From: Actinocrinis sp046724665
GTDB lineage: Bacteria; Actinomycetota; Actinomycetes; Streptomycetales; Catenulisporaceae
Assembly: GCA_046724665.1 (NCBI GenBank)
Contig: JBKOWZ010000041.1
Location: 1-20,078, forward strand
Reading direction: 5' to 3'
DNA length: 20,078 bases
Shown here: piece after piece, positions 12,497 to 19,775 of the stretch
Layout: each line of letters begins with the position of its first letter
How positions within the stretch are numbered: the first letter of the stretch is position 1
The notes under the pieces: generated by a model
Databases searched by the model: none
Seen by the model: the letters and a program-made list of their open reading frames with translations, nothing else
Told to the model about the DNA's origin: nothing
Made by a program: the position numbers and the translations under genes

Positions 12497-14119
12497 ATGT
12501 CTGAAGCGACGATGTTCGAGTCTGAGGTGGGGCGCGAACCTGAGGCGGGACATGAGTCTGAGGTGGGTGCTGCGCCGCCAGCCGAGCGGGAGCGACTTGC
12601 GGGCGTTCCGGCACAAGGGGGAAGCGTGCGGGCTGGAGGTGCGCGGGCAACAGGAGCGCAGGCTGGGAGCACGGAGAGTGCGGCTGCTCAGGGCACGACT
12701 GCGCACGCGGACACTGTCGGGCATCCGATTCGGACCTTCATCATCACCGGTGTGGCGATGTTCATGGCGCAGCTCGACAACCTGGTGGTGACCACGGCGC
12801 TGCCGTCGATCCAGAAGTCGCTGCATGCCGGGCTCCAGGGGCTTCAGTGGACCATCTCGGCGTACACGCTCACCTTCGCCGTCTTTCTGCTGACCGGCTC
12901 CACACTCGGCGACCGCTTCGGTCGGCGGCGGCTGTTCTCGTTCGGGCTGAGCCTGTTCACCGCCGCTTCCGTGCTCTCCGCGCTCGCGCCGAACATCAGC
13001 GTTCTGGTGGCCGCTCGGGCGGTGCAGGGCATCGGCGGTGCGATTGTCGTACCGCTCACGCTGACCATCCTTTCGGCCGCGGTGCGCCCGGAACGGCGCG
13101 GGCTCGCGATCGGCGGCTGGAGTGCGCTGGCCGGACTCGCCGTCGCGCTCGGGCCGGTCATCGGCGGCGCCGTGGTCGAGGGCGCCTCGTGGCAGTGGAT
13201 CTTCTGGCTGAATGTGCCGATCGGCCTGGCCATCATCCCGCTCTCCCGCTTCTGGCTGACCGAGAGCCGCGGCCCGGCGCAGCGGCTCGACCTGGTCGGC
13301 AACGTGCTGGCCAGCCTGGGACTGTTCGGGATCGTGCTCGGCCTGATCCGGGGCGGCGCGATCGGCTGGACCAACGCCGAGGTGCTGGCCGGGTTCGGGC
13401 TCGGCGCGGCCGCCCTCGCCGGATTCGTGCTGCGCGAGGCGCGCACCGACCACCCGATGCTGCCGCTGCGCCTGCTGCGCGGCCGCGCCTTCCCGCTGAT
13501 CAACCTGGCCTCGCTGCTGATGTTCTTCGGGATGTTCGGCTCGGTGTTCTTCCTGGTGCAGACCTTCCAGCTGATCTGGGGCTACTCGCCGCTGACCGCG
13601 GGCGCGCGGATGCTGCCGTGGACCGCGATGCCGATGTTCATCGCACCGTTCGCGGGCATCTTGTCCGACCGGATCGGCGGCCGGTCGATCGCGGCGGTCG
13701 GGCTGCTGCTCCAGGCGACGGCGCTGGGCTGGCTCGCGACCGTCACCGGCGTCAGCACGCCGTACAGCCACCTGCTGCCGGGCCTGGTGCTCGGCGGCAT
13801 CGGCAACGCGCTGTTCTTCGCGCCGATCGCGAACCTGGTGCTCGGCTCGGTGCAGCGGCACGAGGAGGGCATCGCGTCCGGCGTCAACAACGCGATCCGC
13901 GAACTCGGCGGCGTGCTCGGCATCGCGGTGATGGGCGCGATATTCACCGCACAAGGCGGCTACGGGCCGACCCGGACCCTCTCGGCGGCGCAGCACTTCC
14001 TCAACGGTGTGCAGCCCGCGGTGTGGACCGGCGCGGCGGTACGGGTGATCGCGTCGCTGGCGATGTGGCTGGTGCCCAACAAGCGCGGGCGCACCGACGC
14101 CGTGTCGGTCTCGTTGTAG
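12497..14119 (+). CDS. MFS drug exporter, DHA2 (EmrB/QacA) type
   Basis: A 540-residue drug:proton antiporter-type membrane protein, of the size and pattern of the 14-helix DHA2 branch. The first ~73 residues are hydrophilic and low-complexity, with ESEVG repeated 12 residues apart. TM1 carries AQLDNLVVTTALPSI, the DHA2 version of motif D1. Motif A follows as GDRFGRRRLF, and motif C as ALGPVIGGAVVE with QWIFWLNVPIG. Later helices are visible through to the end (SLAMWLVPNKRGR). The ATG at 12497 has GGAGAGG 6 nt upstream; a GTG at 12482 would bury that site. Export of a toxic compound is inferred, with the substrate unknown. Control by the upstream TetR protein is strongly suggested by shared operators. 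Confidence 0.93.
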   Translation: MSEATMFESEVGREPEAGHESEVGAAPPAERERLAGVPAQGGSVRAGGARATGAQAGSTESAAAQGTTAHADTVGHPIRTFIITGVAMFMAQLDNLVVTTALPSIQKSLHAGLQGLQWTISAYTLTFAVFLLTGSTLGDRFGRRRLFSFGLSLFTAASVLSALAPNISVLVAARAVQGIGGAIVVPLTLTILSAAVRPERRGLAIGGWSALAGLAVALGPVIGGAVVEGASWQWIFWLNVPIGLAIIPLSRFWLTESRGPAQRLDLVGNVLASLGLFGIVLGLIRGGAIGWTNAEVLAGFGLGAAALAGFVLREARTDHPMLPLRLLRGRAFPLINLASLLMFFGMFGSVFFLVQTFQLIWGYSPLTAGARMLPWTAMPMFIAPFAGILSDRIGGRSIAAVGLLLQATALGWLATVTGVSTPYSHLLPGLVLGGIGNALFFAPIANLVLGSVQRHEEGIASGVNNAIRELGGVLGIAVMGAIFTAQGGYGPTRTLSAAQHFLNGVQPAVWTGAAVRVIASLAMWLVPNKRGRTDAVSVSL

Positions 14120-14142
14120 CGGTAAGTTTCAAAGTTTCACAG

Positions 14143-14194
14143 AATGCCGCGATGGTCGGCCCGGGGCTGCGTCCGGGCCGACCATCGCGGCATT
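14143..14194. terminator. bidirectional hairpin terminator with a 22-bp perfect stem
   Basis: Arms 14143-14164 and 14173-14194 are exact reverse complements (beginning AATGCCGCGATGG and ending CCATCGCGGCATT) around the 8-nt loop GGCTGCGT. It lies between the exporter gene and the convergent aminotransferase gene and should stop transcripts from both sides. Confidence 0.9.
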
Positions 14195-14225
14195 GAGTCG
14201 AGTGTTATCGAGTGCGTGTTACGTC

Positions 14226-15467
14226 TTACTTCGCCTCGGCGAGCAGGTTCTGGATACGGGAGACGCCCTCGACCAGGTCGTCGTCGCCGAGCGCGTACGA
14301 CAGGCGCAGGTATCCGGACGGGCCGAAGGCCTCGCCCGGCACCACGGCGACCTCGACCTCGTCCAGGATCAGCGCGGCCAGCTCCGCCGAGGTGGTCGGC
14401 CGCTTACCGCGCAGTTCCTTGCCCAGCACGCCCTTCACCGACGGGTACGCGTAGAAAGCGCCGAACGGCTCGGGGCACTGCACACCCTCGATCTCGTTCA
14501 GCATCTTCACGATCGTCTGCCGGCGCCGGTCGAAGGCCTCGCGCATCTCGTGCACCGCCGACAGGTCGCCCGACACCGCGGTGAGCGCGGCGACCTGCGC
14601 CACGTTCGAGACGTTCGAGGTGGCGTGCGACTGGAGGTTGGTCGCGGCCTTCACCAGGTCGGCGGGGCCGGCCAGCCAGCCGACCCGCCAGCCGGTCATC
14701 GCGTACGTCTTGGCGACGCCGTTCACCACGACGCAGCGGTCGGCCAGCGACGGGACCGCGTGCAGGATGGAGACGAACTCGGCGCCGCCGTAGACCAGGT
14801 GCTCGTAGATCTCATCGGTCAGCACCCACAGGCCGTGCTCGTCGGCCCAGCGGCCGATCTCGGCGACCTGCTGCGGGGAGTACACCGCGCCGGTCGGGTT
14901 CGACGGCGAGACGAACAGCAGCACCTTGGTGCGCTCGGTGCGCGCCGCCTCAAGCTGGTCCACCGTCGCCAGGTAGCCCGCCCGCTCGTCGGCCAGCACC
15001 TCGACCGGAACGCCGCCGGCCAGCCGGATCGACTCGGGATACGTCGTCCAGAACGGCGTCGGCACCAGCACCTCGTCGCCCGGGTCGAGCAGCGTGGCGA
15101 AGGCGTTGTAGATGGCCTGCTTGCCGCCGTTGGTGACCAGGATCTGGCTCGGCTCGAACCGCACCTTCGAGTCGCGCTCCGTCTTCGCCGCGATCGCCGC
15201 CTTCAGCTCCGGCAGCCCCCCGGCCGGGGTGTAGCGGTGGTACTTCGGCTGGCGCGCCGCCGCGATCGCCGCCTCGACGATGTAGTCCGGGGTCGGGAAG
15301 TCGGGCTCGCCGGCGCCGAAGCCGATCACCGGGCGGCCGGCCGCCTTGAGGGCCTTGGCCTTGGCGTCTACGGCGAGGGTGGCGGACTCGGCGATCGAGC
15401 CGATCCGCCGCGAGATGCGCGGGAGCGGGGACGCCGCGCCGCCGCGGGTGTTCGGAAGGGTGTTCAT
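14226..15467 (-). CDS. aspC: pyridoxal phosphate-dependent aminotransferase (aspartate aminotransferase type)
   Basis: A 413-residue class I/II aminotransferase. It most resembles the Ib-type aspartate aminotransferases that exchange amino groups between aspartate and 2-oxoglutarate. Motifs are [10 protein letters not shown] (~51-60), [30 protein letters not shown] (~188-197), [12 protein letters not shown] (~218-229), the PLP-binding Lys253 in [16 protein letters not shown], and the carboxylate-binding Arg in SGYLRLSYA. Specificity for aspartate over other amino acids is inferred from the overall pattern and from its place next to tRNA-Trp/secE, where streptomycetes keep aspC. The ATG lacks a strong ribosome binding site (GGAGC is 11 nt away). 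An 18-bp tandem duplication lies in its leader, and a 22-bp stem terminator follows its stop. Confidence 0.9.
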   Translation of the reverse strand: MNTLPNTRGGAASPLPRISRRIGSIAESATLAVDAKAKALKAAGRPVIGFGAGEPDFPTPDYIVEAAIAAARQPKYHRYTPAGGLPELKAAIAAKTERDSKVRFEPSQILVTNGGKQAIYNAFATLLDPGDEVLVPTPFWTTYPESIRLAGGVPVEVLADERAGYLATVDQLEAARTERTKVLLFVSPSNPTGAVYSPQQVAEIGRWADEHGLWVLTDEIYEHLVYGGAEFVSILHAVPSLADRCVVVNGVAKTYAMTGWRVGWLAGPADLVKAATNLQSHATSNVSNVAQVAALTAVSGDLSAVHEMREAFDRRRQTIVKMLNEIEGVQCPEPFGAFYAYPSVKGVLGKELRGKRPTTSAELAALILDEVEVAVVPGEAFGPSGYLRLSYALGDDDLVEGVSRIQNLLAEAK

Positions 15468-15490
15468 CGGAAGCTGTGCTCCAGCTGTCG

Positions 15491-15526
15491 TTGCTCTGGG
15501 GTGCGCCCTTGCTCTCGGGTGCGCCG
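15491..15526 (-). repeat. 18-bp tandem duplication in the aspC leader
   Basis: Two adjacent units, TTGCTCTGGGGTGCGCCC (15491-15508) and TTGCTCTCGGGTGCGCCG (15509-15526), match at 16 of 18 positions. They lie 24-59 bp upstream of the aspC start codon. Confidence 0.85.
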
Positions 15527-15625
15527 CGGTCTACGTCGGCCGACGACGCGGTACATGGTGTCACTTCCGGGGCGGCCGCCGCAGCGCGGTTTGCACACGC
15601 ACGCCCTGCGCACGGTCCCTACTCA

Positions 15626-15656
15626 TTCGACTCCGCGAGGCGGTACCGTCTAGACT
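15626..15656 (+). promoter_or_regulatory. candidate promoter of tRNA-Trp
   Basis: TAGACT at 15651-15656 is a good -10 box. TTCGAC at 15626-15631 is a weak -35 with a long 19-bp spacer. Transcription would begin about 45 nt before tRNA-Trp. Confidence 0.45.
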
Positions 15657-15706
15657 TCCGGTGTCCTCGCCGAGGTCCGACACGTCGGGTCCGCCGCAGG
15701 ATGCTT

Positions 15707-15779
15707 AGGGTCGTAGCTCAATTGGCAGAGCACCGGTCTCCAAAACCGGGGGTTGGGGGTTCAAGTCCCTCCGGCCCTG
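15707..15779 (+). tRNA. tRNA-Trp (anticodon CCA)
   Basis: The acceptor stem pairs AGGGTCG with CGGCCCT. The D arm is GCTC-AATTGGCA-GAGC. The anticodon stem CCGGT/ACCGG encloses CTCCAAA with CCA at 15740-15742. The T arm is GGGGGTTCAAGTCCCTC. The terminal CCA is not encoded. It precedes secE, the standard bacterial order. Confidence 0.97.
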
Positions 15780-15806
15780 CGTAAGCGGGTAATCGCAGGA
15801 ACTTTC

Positions 15807-15855
15807 AGCCGCGCCAAGGCTGCCTTCTTTCAGGGAAGGTGGCCTTGGCGCGGCT
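15807..15855 (+). terminator. large hairpin between tRNA-Trp and secE
   Basis: AGCCGCGCCAAGGC (15807-15820) pairs perfectly with 15842-15855. Inside it CCTTC (15823-15827) can pair with GAAGG (15835-15839). No T-run follows. It may end the tRNA transcript, or serve as a processing site if secE is transcribed through it. Confidence 0.65.
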
Positions 15856-15916
15856 CGCGTCGTACGCTTTGCGGTGCATGGTGCGACTCATACGGATGAT
15901 CAGGGTGAGGTAGCAG

Positions 15917-16294
15917 GTGAGCCAGACGCGCAGCGACGCCGAGGACCTGGACGGGGTCCCCGAGGCGATCGAGCCGCAGGACGCGGCCGAGCTGAAGGCC
16001 GCCGGGGCGACCAAGACCAGGAAATCCCGGGCGGAACGCCGGGCCGACCAGGCCAAGACCGGGGCCAAGGCGAAGACGGCGGCGCCGGAGCGCAAGGCCG
16101 CGCGCAAGAAGCGGCCCTCGCCCGCGCTCTTCTACCGGCAGATCGTCGCCGAGCTTCGCAAGGTGGTCTGGCCGACCCGCTCCGAGCTGTTCACGTACAC
16201 CGCCGTGGTGATCGTCTTCGTGCTCGGCGTGATCGGGATCATCGCCGCCTTCGACTTCGGTCTCGGCCACGCGGTGCAGGCCGTCTTCGGCTGA
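15917..16294 (+). CDS. secE: preprotein translocase subunit SecE
   Basis: A 125-residue SecE, the small clamp subunit of the SecYEG channel in the cytoplasmic membrane. It has a long charged N-terminal region (residues 1-70, rich in Lys, Arg, Ala and Glu), as in other actinobacteria. The conserved amphipathic part FYRQIVAELRKVVWPTRSEL follows, then a single C-terminal membrane helix, TYTAVVIVFVLGVIGIIAAF (~94-115). The GTG start has GGTGAGG 6 nt upstream. It lies between tRNA-Trp and nusG, the usual place; its own promoter was not resolved. Confidence 0.96.
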   Translation: MSQTRSDAEDLDGVPEAIEPQDAAELKAAGATKTRKSRAERRADQAKTGAKAKTAAPERKAARKKRPSPALFYRQIVAELRKVVWPTRSELFTYTAVVIVFVLGVIGIIAAFDFGLGHAVQAVFG

Positions 16295-16385
16295 TCGCCG
16301 CCCTCGGGGCCCGAGCGCGCGATCGCGCGGCCCCGTAGCGGTGGTAGCGTCGCTCGTCCCGGCGATTGGCGTCGTCCGCACCGGC

Positions 16386-16391
16386 TAGTCT
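16386..16391 (+). promoter_or_regulatory. -10 box of candidate nusG promoter
   Basis: TAGTCT fits TANNNT. It would start transcription about 85 nt before nusG, and no good -35 is present at 17-18 bp (TTGGCG at 16366-16371 is too close). The 187-bp secE-nusG gap makes a separate nusG promoter plausible. Confidence 0.4.
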
Positions 16392-16417
16392 GGAACCAAT
16401 GAGGTGTGGTGACGTGA

Positions 16418-16433
16418 GCGCGCCGCGGCGCGC
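16418..16433. other. 16-bp perfect palindrome in the nusG leader
   Basis: GCGCGCCGCGGCGCGC is its own reverse complement. It lies in the predicted nusG leader, about 50 bp before the start codon. It could be an RNA hairpin or simply high-GC sequence. Confidence 0.4.
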
Positions 16434-16481
16434 CGCGCCCCGCCGTGCAGAGGCGAGCAGAAGTAGGAAGCAGAGGCCGCA

Positions 16482-17210
16482 GTGTCCGACATGACCGAAT
16501 CGGCGCAGTACGACGACGACCGGGACGCCTTCGGTGGCGGCTCCGCGTTTGGCGCCGCCGACGAACCCGTCGAGACCGATCCGGCCGCGGCCTTCGACGG
16601 CGACGCGCCCGAGCCCGAGGTGCCGACCGGCCTCGATGAGTTCCGCGAGGCGCTGCGCCGGGCGCCGGGCGACTGGTACGTCGTGCACTCCTACGCGGGC
16701 TACGAGAACCGGGTGAAGCAGAACCTGGAGACCCGGATCCAGTCCCTCAACATGGAGGACTACATCTTCCAGATCGAGGTGCCGATGGAGGAGGCCGTCG
16801 AGGTCAAGAACGGGCAGCGCAAGAAGGTCAAGCGCAACAAGTTCCCCGGCTACGTGCTGGTCCGGATGGACCTGACCCCGGACTCCTGGGGCGCGGTGCG
16901 CAACACCCCCGGGGTGACCGGCTTCGTCGGCAACGCGCACGAGCCGTTCCCGCTGACCACCGACGAGGTGGCCAAGATCCTGATGGCCGACCAGCCGCAG
17001 CCGGACGGGGCGCCGAAGGCCCCGGTCGAGGTGAAGGTGCTGGACTTCGAGGTCGGCGACTCGGTCACGGTGATCGACGGGCCGTTCGCCACCCTCCAGG
17101 CCACCATCAACGAGATCAACGCGGACTCGCAGAAGGTCAAGGGCCTGGTCGAGATCTTCGGCCGGGAGACCCCGGTGGAGCTGTCCTTCAGCCAGATCCA
17201 GAAGAACTGA
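16482..17210 (+). CDS. nusG: transcription termination/antitermination factor NusG
   Basis: A 242-residue NusG, which binds RNA polymerase and modulates pausing, Rho-dependent termination and transcription-translation coupling. The first ~58 residues are an acidic, Asp/Glu-rich extension, an actinobacterial trait. The NGN domain begins at [21 protein letters not shown] and includes [22 protein letters not shown] and [10 protein letters not shown]. The KOW domain is in [21 protein letters not shown], and the protein ends VELSFSQIQ. The GTG start is chosen because AGAGG lies 5 nt upstream; an in-frame ATG nine bases later is possible. A hairpin terminator follows, so rplK is probably transcribed mostly from its own promoter. 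Confidence 0.96.
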   Translation: MSDMTESAQYDDDRDAFGGGSAFGAADEPVETDPAAAFDGDAPEPEVPTGLDEFREALRRAPGDWYVVHSYAGYENRVKQNLETRIQSLNMEDYIFQIEVPMEEAVEVKNGQRKKVKRNKFPGYVLVRMDLTPDSWGAVRNTPGVTGFVGNAHEPFPLTTDEVAKILMADQPQPDGAPKAPVEVKVLDFEVGDSVTVIDGPFATLQATINEINADSQKVKGLVEIFGRETPVELSFSQIQKN

Positions 17211-17245
17211 CGCGCGCACGCCGGCAGCCGGCGACCGGGCACCGT

Positions 17246-17279
17246 CTCGGCCCCGATCATCGTTTTGGTCGGGGCCGAG
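17246..17279 (+). terminator. hairpin terminator after nusG
   Basis: CTCGGCCCCGA (17246-17256) pairs perfectly with TCGGGGCCGAG (17269-17279) around a 12-nt loop that contains TTTT. The hairpin overlaps the -35 region of the rplK promoter. Confidence 0.7.
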
Positions 17280-17294
17280 GGCGTCGGGTAGCCT
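17265..17294 (+). promoter_or_regulatory. promoter of rplK-rplA
   Basis: TTGGTC (17265-17270) and TAGCCT (17289-17294) have an 18-bp spacer and match the actinobacterial housekeeping consensus. Transcription would begin near 17301. The -35 lies in the loop and right arm of the nusG terminator. Confidence 0.65.
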
Positions 17295-17311
17295 TGTCAG
17301 CTGTGCCATAA

Positions 17312-17368
17312 CCCCTTCGGACGCCTGGCGAGGCGCCGGGGGCTCTCGTGTGCCGGAACGCACGGCAC
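17312..17368 (+). promoter_or_regulatory. structured leader of rplK
   Basis: The 100-nt leader can form CGCCT-GGCG-AGGCG (17322-17335), flanked by CCCC (17312-17315) and GGGG (17339-17342) across an asymmetric loop. A second hairpin, GTGCCG/CGGCAC, lies at 17350-17368. In many bacteria L1 represses rplK-rplA by binding an mRNA copy of its rRNA site; whether this leader is such a site is unproven. Confidence 0.35.
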
Positions 17369-17400
17369 CCCACCAGCCGTTTCAAGTAAGGACCCGGAGC

Positions 17401-17832
17401 ATGCCTCCCAAGAAGAAGCTCGCGGCGATCATCAAGCTCCAGATCAAGGCCGGTATGGCGAACCCGGCCCCGCCGGTCGGCCCCGCGCTGGGCCAGCACG
17501 GCGTGAACATCATGGAGTTCTGCAAGCAGTACAACGCGGCCACCGAGTCGCAGCGCGGGCAGATCGTCCCGGTGGAGATCTCGGTCTTCGAGGACCGCTC
17601 CTTCACCTTCGTCACCAAGACCCCGCCGGCCGCCCGGCTCATCCTGAAGGCCGCCGGCCTGGAGAAGGGCAGCGCGGTCCCGCACAAGACCAAGGTCGGC
17701 GTGCTGACCCAGGCCCAGGTGCGCGAGATCGCGCAGGCGAAGCTCGAGGACCTGAACGCCAACGACCTCGACGCGGCCGCGAAGATCATCGCCGGCACCG
17801 CGCGCTCGATGGGCGTCACGGTCCAGGACTGA
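17401..17832 (+). CDS. rplK: 50S ribosomal protein L11
   Basis: A 143-residue L11, which with 23S rRNA forms the GTPase-associated centre and the binding site of thiopeptide antibiotics. The sequence is canonical: [20 protein letters not shown] (N-terminal proline-rich hinge, the thiostrepton-contact region), [41 protein letters not shown] and the C-terminal GTARSMGV. The ATG has AAGGA 8 nt upstream; an in-frame extension upstream to 17350 is unlike the family. It is followed 94 nt later by rplA, with which it forms a two-gene unit. Confidence 0.98.
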   Translation: MPPKKKLAAIIKLQIKAGMANPAPPVGPALGQHGVNIMEFCKQYNAATESQRGQIVPVEISVFEDRSFTFVTKTPPAARLILKAAGLEKGSAVPHKTKVGVLTQAQVREIAQAKLEDLNANDLDAAAKIIAGTARSMGVTVQD

Positions 17833-17926
17833 ACGCAGTCCGAGACCGAGCCCGTCCCACCCGTGGCAGGGCCTCGCGCGGCCCATGCGACCACGAACTC
17901 CGTCTGACCAGTCCAGGAGCTTTTCA

Positions 17927-18640
17927 ATGCAGCGCAGCAAGAACTACAAGGCCGCCACGGCAGTCATCGACCGCGACGCGCTCTACAGCCCGCTCGAGGC
18001 GGTTCGCCTGGCGAAGTCCACCTCGAAGGTGAAGTTCGACGCGACCGTCGAGGTCGCCCTCCGGCTCGGGGTGGACCCCCGCAAGGCCGACCAGATGGTC
18101 CGCTCGACCGTCATCCTCCCGCACGGCACCGGTAAGACCGCCCGGGTCCTGGTCTTCGCCACCGGTGACCGCGCCGAGGCCGCCCGCGCGGCGGGCGCCG
18201 ACCACGTCGGCGCGGACGAGCTGATCGACCAGGTCGCCAAGGGCTTCCTCGACTTCGACGCGGTGGTCGCCACCCCGGACCTGATGGGCAAGGTCGGCCG
18301 GCTCGGCCGGGTGCTCGGCCCGCGCGGGCTGATGCCGAATCCGAAGACCGGCACGGTCACCCCGGACGTGGCCAAGGCCGTCAACGAGATCAAGGGCGGC
18401 AAGATCGAGTTCCGGGTGGACCGGCACTCCAACCTGCACCTGATCATCGGCAAGACCTCGTTCAGCGACCAGCAGCTTGTGGAGAACTACGCCGCCGCGC
18501 TGGACGAGGTGCTGCGGGTCAAGCCGTCCGCGGCCAAGGGCCGGTACCTGAAGAAGGTCACCTTCACCACCACCATGGGCCCCGGCATCCCGGTGGACCC
18601 GAACCGCACCCGCTCCCTGCTCGCCGAGGACGAGGCGTAG
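17927..18640 (+). CDS. rplA: 50S ribosomal protein L1
   Basis: A 237-residue L1 of the ribosomal L1 stalk, which guides deacylated tRNA from the E site and often represses its own operon. The motifs are [24 protein letters not shown] in outline, [15 protein letters not shown], and the signature [19 protein letters not shown], followed by [20 protein letters not shown]. The ATG has AGGAG 7 nt upstream. A 20-bp stem terminator follows the stop, so the rplK-rplA transcript appears to end here and not continue to rplJ. Confidence 0.98.
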   Translation: MQRSKNYKAATAVIDRDALYSPLEAVRLAKSTSKVKFDATVEVALRLGVDPRKADQMVRSTVILPHGTGKTARVLVFATGDRAEAARAAGADHVGADELIDQVAKGFLDFDAVVATPDLMGKVGRLGRVLGPRGLMPNPKTGTVTPDVAKAVNEIKGGKIEFRVDRHSNLHLIIGKTSFSDQQLVENYAAALDEVLRVKPSAAKGRYLKKVTFTTTMGPGIPVDPNRTRSLLAEDEA

Positions 18641-18661
18641 CAAGCGGCGGCTTCCAGGCCT

Positions 18662-18707
18662 CGAACGGCCCCGTACGCGCCCGTCACGGCGTGTGCGGGG
18701 CCGTTCG
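18662..18707 (+). terminator. terminator of the rplK-rplA unit
   Basis: CGAACGGCCCCG (18662-18673) pairs perfectly with CGGGGCCGTTCG (18696-18707). Pairing continues for eight further base pairs (two G-U), giving a 20-bp stem and a 6-nt loop. No long T-run follows. Confidence 0.85.
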
Positions 18708-18841
18708 CGTGTGTTGCCTGCGATTCCATAACGCCGTGCGATTCAGCCTCCTGCGGGCGCTCCTTGGTCCGTGCCCTGGCGTAGCGTTGGACTCGAACCG
18801 GCGAGGGGGTGTGCCCCTCGACCTTGGGAGGGTTCTGGGTC

Positions 18842-19702
18842 ATGCACAGGAGAATCGGCCTGATGGCCGGGGGCGCGGCCGTCGTACTCGCCGCAGCCGT
18901 AGGGTGCAGCAGCAACGCGACGGGCAACGGGGGCCCGAACGGCGACACGGGTGGGAACGCCGTCCTCAACCTTTCCCCGGTCGCCTTCATCAAGTCCGCG
19001 CTGGCCAAGGCGTCGGACGACAAGACGGTGCACATGAGCGGCACCATGACCATGGCCGGCAGCCAGATGACCATGGTCGCGGACGAGAAGTTCGGCGACG
19101 ACCTCGAGCTGTCGGCGAACGTGGACGTCCAGGGGACGACCATCTCCGAGATCTTCACCGGCGACAAGATCTACATGAAGATGCCGCAGCTGTCCGAGCT
19201 GCTCGGCGGCAAGCCGTGGGCCGAGCTCGACCTCGGCTCGCTCGGCTCGCTTGGCTCCTCGTTCCAGTCGCTGATCGACTCGGCGAAGAACACCGATCCG
19301 ATGCAGCAGCTGCAACCGCTGCTGGCCTCCGGCGACCTGCACAAGGTCGGCACCGAGACCGTGGACGGCGTGAAGGCCGAGCACTACTCGGGCACCGTGG
19401 ACCCGGCCACCGCCTTCGACGACTCGGCGGCCGCGAAGAACCTGACCCCGGCGCAGATCACGCAGCTCAAGTCGCTCATGAAGAGCGTGAAGAACGAGAT
19501 CATCGACGTGTGGGTCGCCTCCAGCGGCCTGCCGGTGCGCCTCTCGGTCAGCTCGGAAACCACGGCCGGCGCGGTCAAGGTGGACATGCACCTGTCCAAG
19601 TGGGGGCAGCCGGTGTCGATCACCGCTCCGCCCGCCGACCAGGTCAGCGACATCTCCTCGATGCTGGGCGACCTGAGCGGCCTGGGCGGCACCAGCGGCT
19701 GA
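18842..19702 (+). CDS. lipoprotein of the LppX/LprAFG-like type
   Basis: A 286-residue secreted lipoprotein. The signal peptide is MHRRIGLMAGGAAVVLAAAVGC: positive N-terminus, hydrophobic core, and lipobox AVG-Cys22, followed by a Gly/Asn/Ser linker (SSNATGNGGPNGDTGGN). The mature part has the two-layer pattern of the LppX/LprAFG family: SPVAFIKSALAKASDDKTVHMSGTM, strand-rich GTTISEIFTGDKIYMKMPQLSE, then VDGVKAEHYSGTVDP and VWVASSGLPVRLSVSS. Mycobacterial relatives bind or move lipids and glycolipids; here only attachment to the outer face of the membrane is safely inferred. The ATG is preferred over a GTG at 18809 because GGAGGG lies 9 nt upstream. TAGCGT at 18782 may be its -10. Streptomycetes also carry lipoprotein genes between rplA and rplJ. 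Confidence 0.85.
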   Translation: MHRRIGLMAGGAAVVLAAAVGCSSNATGNGGPNGDTGGNAVLNLSPVAFIKSALAKASDDKTVHMSGTMTMAGSQMTMVADEKFGDDLELSANVDVQGTTISEIFTGDKIYMKMPQLSELLGGKPWAELDLGSLGSLGSSFQSLIDSAKNTDPMQQLQPLLASGDLHKVGTETVDGVKAEHYSGTVDPATAFDDSAAAKNLTPAQITQLKSLMKSVKNEIIDVWVASSGLPVRLSVSSETTAGAVKVDMHLSKWGQPVSITAPPADQVSDISSMLGDLSGLGGTSG

Positions 19703-19713
19703 CCGGACACCCG

Positions 19714-19775
19714 GCGGTCATCGGATTTGGCCAGGGCCCGGCGGTCGCGTACCCTGAACCCAATCCGATGACCGC
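19714..19775. repeat. 14-bp perfect inverted repeat straddling the rplJ promoter
   Basis: GCGGTCATCGGATT (19714-19727) and AATCCGATGACCGC (19762-19775) are exact reverse complements, 34 bp apart. The left arm ends on the first base of the -35 box; the right arm starts near the predicted transcription start. A direct repeat CCCGGCGGTC (19710-19719 and 19737-19746) is interleaved. Confidence 0.85.
19727..19755 (+). promoter_or_regulatory. promoter of rplJ
   Basis: TTGGCC (19727-19732) and TACCCT (19750-19755) are separated by 17 bp. Transcription would start at about 19762, giving a leader of roughly 250 nt before rplJ. Confidence 0.7.

Noticed and set aside
17350..17400. Upstream in-frame start for rplK
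   Set aside because: It would add 17 residues absent from L11 proteins; the ATG at 17401 has AAGGA at the right spacing.
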